DNA of 64,000 nucleotides, taken from positions 2,728,001-2,792,000 of the forward strand of contig NZ_CP061379.1 of the NCBI RefSeq assembly GCF_015624505.1, written 5' to 3'. The position numbers and the translations under genes are program-made. This document shows, in pieces, positions 57,757 through 64,000 of this stretch. Below the pieces are notes generated by a model. The model saw only the letters and a list, made by a program, of their open reading frames with translations, did not search any database and was not told the origin of the DNA. This DNA is from Bradyrhizobium commune (lineage in GTDB: Bacteria > Pseudomonadota > Alphaproteobacteria > Rhizobiales > Xanthobacteraceae). The stretch's first letter is position 1. Each line of letters begins with the position of its first letter.

Positions 57757-58530
57757 TCAGCGCTTGATCCCGTCGAAGGCCGCCATGATGCCACGCTGGA
57801 ACAGCGACCAGTCGAAGCCGAGCGCGATCGCGCGGTAGCCGCGGTCGATCAGAGCGTTGGCCTGGTCGGCGGTGCGGGCCACGCCGCCGATCGGCACGCC
57901 GCTTTTGAGAATGCCGGCCTCGGCGCGCGCAATCAGCTCCAGCAATTCCGGATCGTCCATCTGGCCGCGCTTGTTGATGGAGGTGGCGAGATCGCCGGGT
58001 CCGATCACGGCGACATCGATGCCCGGTGTCGCCATGATCTCGTCGATGCGATTGACGGCATCAACATGCTCGATGGTGATCATGCAGATCATCTCGTCGT
58101 CTGCGGCCGCCATGTAATCCGGCATCGACTGGCCCCAGCGGAACGGAGCATGGAACGGACCCCAGAGCCGGTCGCCGCGCGGCGGGTAGCGCACGCTGCG
58201 CACCGCTTTCTCCGCTTCAGCGGGCGTGGTGATCATCGGAAAGTTGATGCCGAAGGCGCCGATATCCATCGGCGCTTTCGCAAGCCACGGTTCGTTCGCC
58301 GCGATCCGCACCAGCGGCGTGCATGATGTGCCCGTCGTGGCCACGATCATCGCATGCGCTTCGGAGAGCCCGATCGGCCCGTGCTCGAGATCGACGATGA
58401 TCCAGTCGAGCGAGCGCGCCATGATCTGCACGGTCTGCACACTCGGGATGGTCGCGATCGCGCCGAAGGCGGGGCGGCCTTCGCGCCAGAGCTGGCGAAG
58501 ACGGTTCAGCGGTGTCGAGGCGACCGACAT
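57757..58530 (-). CDS. HpcH/HpaI aldolase family protein
   Basis: A 257-residue class II pyruvate aldolase-like protein. WIIVDLEHGPIGLSEAHAMI holds the catalytic His region, and DVAVIGPGDLATSINKRGQM with ITIEHVDAVNRIDEI has the metal-binding Glu/Asp. Such enzymes cleave 4-hydroxy-2-oxo acids to pyruvate or semialdehydes. It lies 60 bases after murI on the same strand. The natural substrate is unknown. Confidence 0.92.
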   Translation of the reverse strand: MSVASTPLNRLRQLWREGRPAFGAIATIPSVQTVQIMARSLDWIIVDLEHGPIGLSEAHAMIVATTGTSCTPLVRIAANEPWLAKAPMDIGAFGINFPMITTPAEAEKAVRSVRYPPRGDRLWGPFHAPFRWGQSMPDYMAAADDEMICMITIEHVDAVNRIDEIMATPGIDVAVIGPGDLATSINKRGQMDDPELLELIARAEAGILKSGVPIGGVARTADQANALIDRGYRAIALGFDWSLFQRGIMAAFDGIKR

Positions 58531-58591
58531 GGGATGACCTTGCGGGAGAGGACGGCAGCGGAGCCTAGCAGCGCGCCGTGAAGGCGAAAAG

Positions 58592-59389
58592 TCAGGCGAC
58601 TGCCCGGCCGCCGAAGAACGGCGTCAGGGTGGCGCTGAGGCCATGCGCGCGGTTCGAGGTAAAAATCATCTCGGCACCGGATTGCACGATGTCGCCGGCG
58701 AGCGGGCCGAGAAGGTCCGAGACGCGGCGAGCGATCGCAGGCGCCGGATCGATCCAGTCGACCGGCCAGGGCGCCAGCCGCTCCAGCCGGTCGAGCAGCA
58801 GCGGATAATGCGTGCAGGCGAGCACCACCGTATCGGTGCGCGACGTCGCGTCCGCGGCGTCGCCGACGAAGCAGGGCGTGAGCTCGGCGAGGATGTCGCC
58901 GTCACTGATCGGATGGCCGCTGAGCGCGGCCTCGGCAAGCGAAGCGAGCTCGGGCGAGCCGACCAGCGTCACTTCGCAACCTTGCGCGAAGTCGCGGATC
59001 AGGGCGTGGGTGTATTCGCGCTTCACCGTGCCCTTGGTGCCGAGCACCGAGACGCGGCGGGTCTTCGACCGAGCGCAGGCCGGCTTGATTGCCGGCACCG
59101 TACCGACGAAGGGCACGGAATAGGCGGCGCGCAGGTGCGACATCACCAGGGTGGAGGCGGTGTTGCAAGCGATGACGACGAGGCCGGGATCGTGTGTGCC
59201 GATCAACTCTCCCATCAGCGGCACGACGCGGGCGATAATCTCGTCCTCGCTGTGGTGGCCATAGGGGAAGAAGGCGTCGTCGGCGACGTAGACGTAATGC
59301 GCGTCCGGGCGCGCGGCCACGACCTCACGCAGTACCGTGAGCCCGCCAAGGCCAGAATCGAACACCAGGATCGTCGGGGAATAAGTCAC
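58592..59389 (-). CDS. murI: glutamate racemase
   Basis: Makes D-glutamate for peptidoglycan. The 265 residues have the two catalytic Cys in place: Cys75 in VVIACNTAST and Cys192 in VVLACTHYPLLL. The N-terminal ILVFDSGLGGLTVLREV and DDAFFPYG motifs are also typical. It heads a minus-strand run with the HpcH/HpaI gene. It is divergent from cytochrome b561. Confidence 0.96.
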   Translation of the reverse strand: MTYSPTILVFDSGLGGLTVLREVVAARPDAHYVYVADDAFFPYGHHSEDEIIARVVPLMGELIGTHDPGLVVIACNTASTLVMSHLRAAYSVPFVGTVPAIKPACARSKTRRVSVLGTKGTVKREYTHALIRDFAQGCEVTLVGSPELASLAEAALSGHPISDGDILAELTPCFVGDAADATSRTDTVVLACTHYPLLLDRLERLAPWPVDWIDPAPAIARRVSDLLGPLAGDIVQSGAEMIFTSNRAHGLSATLTPFFGGRAVA

Positions 59390-59561
59390 GCCGTCACCCT
59401 ATCATGACATGGTTACCATTCGGTTTTTTGGGCCGTTTTGCGGCGACCGGCCCGCGAGATCGATTTGGAACTATTCCATTTCGCGATTGCCGCATGTTCC
59501 CGCTATCAGCAGTCCTGCTGCGCTGCGGTTGGGGACATCCGCACATTTTCGGGGAGCGGAT

Positions 59562-60113
59562 ATGATCAGAAATACAACGACCGGCTGGGGCAGCGTCGCC
59601 CGCTGGCTGCACTGGGTTTTGGCGCTGGCGATCGTCGGCATGATCGCCTTCGGCTGGTGGATGAACCACATCCCGGCGCGCGCCGACAAGTTCTTCTATC
59701 GCTCGATCCATGCCGACATCGGCTATCTGATCCTGCTGCTCACGGTGCTGCGGATCGTCTGGCGCGCGGTCAACCCGACGCCGGCGCTGCCGGCCGAGAC
59801 CTCGCGCTGGCAGAAGATCGCGGCCCATGTCAGCCACGGCGCGCTCTATCTCGTCGTCATCCTGGTCGCGATGCTGGGCTGGGCGCATTCCGGCGCGCGC
59901 TCGACCCATTACTCGGACTTCTTCGGCCTGTTTCACGTGCCGCAATTCACCTCTCCGGACAAGGCGGCGGCGGACGCCTATGAGGACCGCCACATCTTCT
60001 TTGCCTATGTGCTGCTCGCCCTGATCGCGGTTCACGTGATCGCGGCGCTATGGCACCACTTCATCCGCCGCGACCGGGTCGTGGCGCGCATGGTGACGGA
60101 CGAGGCTGGGTAG
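59562..60113 (+). CDS. cytochrome b561
   Basis: A 183-residue di-haem b-type cytochrome with four helices. Conserved His residues that bind haem are in WLHWVLALAIVGMIAFG (first helix), IHADIGYLILLLTVLRIVWR, HVSHGALYLVVILVAMLGW and LIAVHVIAALWHHFIRRD. It likely moves electrons from quinol across the inner membrane, including to superoxide or oxygen. GGGAG precedes ATG 59562; a longer frame upstream is not supported. Confidence 0.93.
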   Translation: MIRNTTTGWGSVARWLHWVLALAIVGMIAFGWWMNHIPARADKFFYRSIHADIGYLILLLTVLRIVWRAVNPTPALPAETSRWQKIAAHVSHGALYLVVILVAMLGWAHSGARSTHYSDFFGLFHVPQFTSPDKAAADAYEDRHIFFAYVLLALIAVHVIAALWHHFIRRDRVVARMVTDEAG

Positions 60114-60134
60114 GGGAGCACACTCGCTCCACAT

Positions 60135-60214
60135 CGTCGTTGCGAGCGAAGCGAAGCAATCCAGACTGCCACCGCGGAAAGACTCTGGATTGCTTCGCTA
60201 CGCTCGCAATGACG
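60135..60214. repeat. extragenic inverted repeat (CGTCGTTGCGAGCGAAGCG type)
   Basis: CGTCGTTGCGAGCGAAGCGAAGC and GCTTCGCTACGCTCGCAATGACG are inverted repeats with a few mismatches, around an inner AATCCAGA / TCTGGATT pair, between cytochrome b561 and a GST gene. It is another of the repeat families common in this genus. Confidence 0.75.
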
Positions 60215-60283
60215 GAGTATGATGCGGCGTCGCGACAGACACACGCGGCGTATTCGCTCGCGTCATCTGCCAAGGAGTCGCCC

Positions 60284-60925
60284 ATGCTCACCGTCCACCA
60301 TCTCGGCAAATCGCAGTCCGAACGCATCGTCTGGCTCTGCGAGGAGCTGGAAATCCCCTACGAGCTGAAACACTACACACGCGATTCCAGGACCATGCTG
60401 GCGCCGCCCGACTACAAGGCGCTGCATCCGATTGGGGCGGCGCCGGTCATCACCGACCGCGACCTGGTGCTGGCCGAATCCGGCGCCATCGTCGACTACA
60501 TCATCGCAAAACACGGCAACGGCCGCCTCGTGATCCGTGCCGACGAACGCGAATTCGCGCAGTTCTTGTACTGGTTTCATTTCGCCAACGGCACGCTGCA
60601 AGCCGGGATGGGCCGGCTGATGATGCTGAACCGGCTCAAGCTCGCCGACGACAATCCGATGCTGCTTGCGACCAAAGCGCGCGTCGACCGCGTCTTCGAT
60701 CTGGTGGACGCGCGCGTGCGAGATGCCGAATATCTCGCAGGACACGCGTTCACCACTGCCGACATCATGATCGGCTTTTCACTCACCACGATGCGCTATT
60801 TCCAGCCCTATGACCTTTCGCGTTGCCCGAATGTGGTCGGCTATCTCGGCCGCATCGGTGCGCGTCCCGCCTACCGGCGCGCGATGGAGAAAGGCGATCC
60901 GGGCATGGCGCTGCTGTTGAGCTGA
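60284..60925 (+). CDS. glutathione S-transferase family protein
   Basis: A 213-residue GST: N-terminal thioredoxin-like domain MLTVHHLGKSQSERIVWLCE, with the family cis-Pro in IGAAPVITDRDLVLAESGAI, and an all-helical C-terminal domain ending YRRAMEKGDPG. The active Ser/Tyr position seems to be Ser10 in GKSQSER. AAGGAG precedes ATG 60284. It resembles fungal/bacterial GST (GstB-like) enzymes conjugating electrophiles. It converges on the LysR gene. Confidence 0.92.
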   Translation: MLTVHHLGKSQSERIVWLCEELEIPYELKHYTRDSRTMLAPPDYKALHPIGAAPVITDRDLVLAESGAIVDYIIAKHGNGRLVIRADEREFAQFLYWFHFANGTLQAGMGRLMMLNRLKLADDNPMLLATKARVDRVFDLVDARVRDAEYLAGHAFTTADIMIGFSLTTMRYFQPYDLSRCPNVVGYLGRIGARPAYRRAMEKGDPGMALLLS

Positions 60926-60936
60926 GCCGTCAGCGT

Positions 60937-61842
60937 TTAACGCGGCAGGTGCTTGCTCGCGCGCTCGATCAGGTCACCGAGTCTGGAGATGAACTTTGCA
61001 AGGATCGGCGAGGCATTGTCCTTGTGGTAGCCGACGACGAGATCGATCGTCGGCGCCTTGCCCTTGAGGGGCCGGCTGACGACGGACCAGGGCAGAAAGT
61101 TTTTGATGTAGCCCGGGATCAGAGCAAAGCCGCGTGTGGAGGCCACCATCGACACCGCCATGGCGATGTTGTCGGCCTCGTGCGCCGCTGCGATCGGCAG
61201 GCCGCTCGCGCGGATATAGCTGTCGATCACCTTGCGAAGTTCGGGCGCTGTATCCGATACGTTGATGAAGGGCGTTCCCTCCAGCCTGGGGAGCTCGATG
61301 CGATCGAGCTTGGCAAAGCGGTGATCGCTTGGGAGCACGACAACCAGCGCCTCTTCGATCACCGTCTTGTAGATGAGATCGGTGCCGCCGCCCTCGCGCC
61401 GCATGAAGGCGAGGTCGAGACTGCCGCGCGTCAGGCTCTCCGCCAACACCGGCGAAAAGTCGCTGGTCACACTCACGTCGATGGTCGGTAGCTCGTCCCG
61501 CAACACGCGCATGGCCTCCGGCAGCCAGTCGATTTCCTGTCCCGTGAGGAAGCCGAGCGCGAAGCGTGACTTCTCGGGGCGGCCGGCGCGCCGCGCAGCC
61601 TCGATCGCCGCATCTGCCTGCGTCAGCGCCAGGCGCGCATGATCGAGGAAGGCTTTTCCCGCCGTGGTCAGCGCGACGCCGTGCACACTGCGCGCCAGCA
61701 GCGGCACGCCGACCTCGTATTCGAGATCGCGGATCTGGCGGCTGAGTGAGGGCTGCGCGGTGTGCAGCCGCTTCTCGGCGGCGACCGTGAGGCTGCCTTC
61801 CTCGGCGACGGCGATGAAATAGCGGAGATGACGGAGTTCCAT
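60937..61842 (-). CDS. LysR-family transcriptional regulator
   Basis: A 301-residue regulator. The winged helix-turn-helix spans about residues 1-60 (MELRHLRYFIAVAEEGSLTV, RLHTAQPSLSRQIRDLEYEV), and the effector-binding domain follows from about 90 (LGFLTGQEIDWLPEAMRVLR). It is divergent from the two SDR genes, and LysR proteins commonly control such a divergent neighbour; the ligand is unknown. A clear T-N11-A site was not located. Confidence 0.93.
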   Translation of the reverse strand: MELRHLRYFIAVAEEGSLTVAAEKRLHTAQPSLSRQIRDLEYEVGVPLLARSVHGVALTTAGKAFLDHARLALTQADAAIEAARRAGRPEKSRFALGFLTGQEIDWLPEAMRVLRDELPTIDVSVTSDFSPVLAESLTRGSLDLAFMRREGGGTDLIYKTVIEEALVVVLPSDHRFAKLDRIELPRLEGTPFINVSDTAPELRKVIDSYIRASGLPIAAAHEADNIAMAVSMVASTRGFALIPGYIKNFLPWSVVSRPLKGKAPTIDLVVGYHKDNASPILAKFISRLGDLIERASKHLPR

Positions 61843-61995
61843 GGGGCATGCCTCACAGGTATGTCCCGCAGCCTACAAAGTCTTTTTCAAAGCCGCCAGC
61901 CTGCACCAAATAGCTCTCCAACGAGGACGCGGCATCCACACCATACCTGATTGGCAGGGAATGAGGCTGTTGCGTCCGGCGAAGGAGAATTGACC

Positions 61996-62742
61996 ATGAC
62001 CGACCTCAAGGGAAAGACCGCTCTTGTCACAGGCGCTTCGCGCGGCATCGGCCGCGCCTCGGCGCTGGCGCTCGGCCGGCGCGGTGCGCAGGTGCTGGTA
62101 CATTACGGCCAGGCGGCCAAGGAAGCGGAGGCTGTCGTCGCCGAGATTCGCAAGAACGGCGGGCGTGCCGATGCCGTCGGGGCCGATCTCAGCGCGCCGG
62201 ACGGGCCGCATCAGCTGGCGCGGCAGGTGCGCAGCATCGTCGGCGACCGGCTTGATATCCTCGTCGCCAACGCCGGCGTCTCGAAGGCGGCCGTGATCGA
62301 GGAGACGACGGTTGCGGATTTCGACCGGCTGTTCGCCGTCAATGTCCGCGCACCGTTCTTCCTGGTGCAGCAATTGCTGCCGATCCTGCACGAGGGCAGC
62401 AGCGTCGTGCTGGTTTCCTCGCTCGCAGCTCACGCAGTGGTGGGCACGCTGCCGGCCTATGCCGCCACCAAGGGCGCGATCGACACGCTGGTGAAGCATT
62501 TTGCGGCGGCGCTCGGCGCACGCGGCGTGCGCGTCAACGCGGTGGCGCCCGGCGTGGTGGCGACCGAGATGTCGTCCTTCGCCAAGACCGATGCAGGCCG
62601 CGACTACACGCTCGGCATGCAGACCCTGAAGCGGATCGCCGAGCCCGACGACATCGCCGATGCCGTTGCTTTCCTCGCTTCTCCCGACGCGCGCTGGATC
62701 ACCGGCGACACCATCCACGTCGACGGCGGCTCGAAGCTCTGA
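61996..62742 (+). CDS. SDR-family oxidoreductase (first of pair)
   Basis: A 248-residue short-chain dehydrogenase. The cofactor motif is TGASRGIG near residue 13; NAG is in ILVANAGVS; the catalytic Ser-Tyr-Lys appears as VSSLAAHAVVG then YAATKGA. It ends DGGSKL, the classic SDR C-terminus. AAGGAG precedes ATG 61996. It is divergent from the LysR gene and 43 bases before a paralogue; substrate unknown. Confidence 0.94.
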   Translation: MTDLKGKTALVTGASRGIGRASALALGRRGAQVLVHYGQAAKEAEAVVAEIRKNGGRADAVGADLSAPDGPHQLARQVRSIVGDRLDILVANAGVSKAAVIEETTVADFDRLFAVNVRAPFFLVQQLLPILHEGSSVVLVSSLAAHAVVGTLPAYAATKGAIDTLVKHFAAALGARGVRVNAVAPGVVATEMSSFAKTDAGRDYTLGMQTLKRIAEPDDIADAVAFLASPDARWITGDTIHVDGGSKL

Positions 62743-62785
62743 GCCGGCCGCCGCTCTCTCCCAACCTCCACCAAGGAACTTGATC

Positions 62786-63529
62786 ATGTCAAAGAAACTC
62801 GAAGGCAGAACTGCATTTGTCACCGGCGGCTCGCGCGGAATCGGCGCCGCCATCGCCAAGCGGCTGGCCGCCGACGGCGCCAAAGTCGCCATCACTTACA
62901 GCAGAGGCGCGGAGGCTGCGGCCGCCGTCGTGAAGGCGATCGAAGGCGCCGGCGGCAAGGCGATCGCGATCCAGGCCGATGCGACCGATCCCAAGGCCGT
63001 GCAGGCCGCGGTCGACAAGACCGTCAGCGTGCTCGGCAAGCTCGACGTGCTCGTGAACAATGCGGGCACCGCGATCCCCAAGAAGTTTGAGGAAACCACG
63101 CTCGAAGAGCTCGACCAGGTGATCAACCTCAACATCCGCGGCGTGTTCATTGCCACGCAAGCCGCACTGAAGCAGATGAACGACAACGGCCGGATCATCT
63201 CGATCGGCTCATGCGTCGGCGAACGCATGATGACGCCGGGATTGGTGCCTTACTCGGCGACCAAAGCCGCGATCCGGATGTTCACGCAAGGCCTGTCGCG
63301 CGAGGTCGGCGATCGCGGCATCACCGTCAACAACGTGCAGCCGGGCCCGATCGACACTGATCTCAATCCGGCCTCCGGCGACTGGGCGACCCCGCAGAAG
63401 GCGGCCACGGCGCTCAACCGCTACGGCAAGGTGGAGGAGGTGGCGGCATTGGTCGCTTTCGTCGCCAGCCCCGAGGCGTCCTACATCACAGGCGCGAACC
63501 TCACGGTCGACGGCGGCACCAACGCCTGA
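62786..63529 (+). CDS. SDR-family oxidoreductase (second of pair)
   Basis: A 247-residue paralogue of the preceding SDR: TGGSRGIG near residue 13, NNAG in LDVLVNNAGTA, catalytic Tyr-Lys in YSATKAA, and a C-terminal DGGTNA. The expected Ser is in ISIGSCVGERMM. AAGGA lies upstream of ATG 62786. It probably forms an operon with the first SDR under LysR control; related enzymes often reduce 3-oxoacyl or sugar substrates. Confidence 0.94.
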   Translation: MSKKLEGRTAFVTGGSRGIGAAIAKRLAADGAKVAITYSRGAEAAAAVVKAIEGAGGKAIAIQADATDPKAVQAAVDKTVSVLGKLDVLVNNAGTAIPKKFEETTLEELDQVINLNIRGVFIATQAALKQMNDNGRIISIGSCVGERMMTPGLVPYSATKAAIRMFTQGLSREVGDRGITVNNVQPGPIDTDLNPASGDWATPQKAATALNRYGKVEEVAALVAFVASPEASYITGANLTVDGGTNA

Positions 63530-63579
63530 TCACGACAACGATTGGAGCGGGCGGCCGAAGCGCATTCGGCCGCCCAAGT

Positions 63580-64000
63580 TTACGCGATCCTGTTGGTGGT
63601 GGCCGCCCGCGCCGTGGCCAGCTGCTTCTGCAAGCGATCGATGTTTTGCAGGAGGCGCTGGCTGGTCAGGACCAGGAAATAATAGCCGAACTGCGGATCC
63701 TGGAAGTAGATCTCGAGCAGCCGGTCATAGGTGATGGTCAGCACCTGTCCGTCTTCGATGCATTCGATCGTTCCGGTTCGCCGGTTGTCCGGCGTCAGGA
63801 AGCCGAGCTCGCCCATGAGGGCTCCGGGCTGAATCTCGACGTTGATCTCCTTGACCAGGAACTTGCCGGTGACCGTGAGGAGCATCTCCTTGGCCGGATC
63901 GCCCAGTTTGAAGAGCGTGTCGCCTCGACGATATTTGCGCTCGGTCATGAACGGCTTGAGCCATTCGATCGACATGTCGCCTTCGGCCGCGTGGCGCGCC
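63580..64000 (-). CDS. cyclic nucleotide-binding-domain protein (5' end outside window)
   Basis: The frame is open to the window edge: ARHAAEGD precedes an ATG at 63975, so the gene probably starts further right. The visible part is one CNBD: KYRRGDTLFKLGDPAKEMLL, later LMGELGFLTPDNRRTGTIEC (phosphate-binding-cassette region) and VLTITYDRLLEIYFQDPQ. A C-terminal helix QRLLQNIDRLQKQLATARAA follows; no helix-turn-helix is seen, so it is not a normal CRP. It may be the tail of a membrane or signalling protein. Confidence 0.85.
   Translation of the reverse strand, partial: ARHAAEGDMSIEWLKPFMTERKYRRGDTLFKLGDPAKEMLLTVTGKFLVKEINVEIQPGALMGELGFLTPDNRRTGTIECIEDGQVLTITYDRLLEIYFQDPQFGYYFLVLTSQRLLQNIDRLQKQLATARAATTNRIA

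Overview
The window is high-GC alphaproteobacterial chromosome, most likely Bradyrhizobium or a close relative. The reasons are the RecA, PurC and GcvT protein sequences, an alphaproteobacterial SOS box (GAAC-N7-GTAC) in front of recA, the F1-ATPase inhibitor zeta family, and many of the inverted extragenic repeats that are common in these genomes. Genus is an inference from protein resemblance; no 16S gene is present.

Layout. 1-4.9 kb is an accessory strip. It holds small secreted and membrane proteins, a Panacea-type toxin-antitoxin pair (panA-panT), a decayed IS1-family transposase, a degenerate tRNA-like gene, a winged-helix-like orphan protein and scraps resembling IS21-family ends. 5-20 kb is mainly core: recA, two tandem DUF1835-like paralogues, the glycine cleavage operon gcvTHP (minus strand) behind a tandem glycine riboswitch, alaS, a cyclic-nucleotide-gated K+ channel homologue, icd, and a TrmJ methyltransferase fused to a DUF559 nuclease-like domain. 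21-24.9 kb has a secreted TPR protein, a lipoprotein-like protein and a TetR regulator. 25.1-27.8 kb is an operon for an OsmC protein, an acyl-CoA-dehydrogenase-like flavoprotein and a two-domain sulfurtransferase.

27.9-33.9 kb is the most coherent functional unit. A PAS-PAS-AAA+ sigma-54 activator is divergent from a Tat-exported NrtA/CmpA-like binding protein, a permease, an ABC ATPase and cyanase (cynS). A near-perfect -24/-12 promoter and a pair of inverted-repeat operators lie between them, which points to a sigma-54-controlled cyanate uptake and breakdown operon. 34.2-51 kb carries the conserved chain purC-purS-purQ-purL-bolA-grxD. It is interrupted by corA, a TctC binding protein, a CPBP protease, a thioesterase, an acyltransferase, an alpha/beta hydrolase, ltrA and the ergothioneine-type pair egtB-egtD.

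51-64 kb holds a macro-domain protein, two tandem serine hydrolases, threonine aldolase, a ParE-type toxin-antitoxin pair whose toxin is frameshifted, rpsD, an E2-like acyltransferase, an HpcH/HpaI aldolase, murI, cytochrome b561, a GST, a LysR regulator divergent from two SDR genes, and a cyclic-nucleotide-binding protein cut by the window edge. No CRISPR array, rRNA gene or prophage module was seen.
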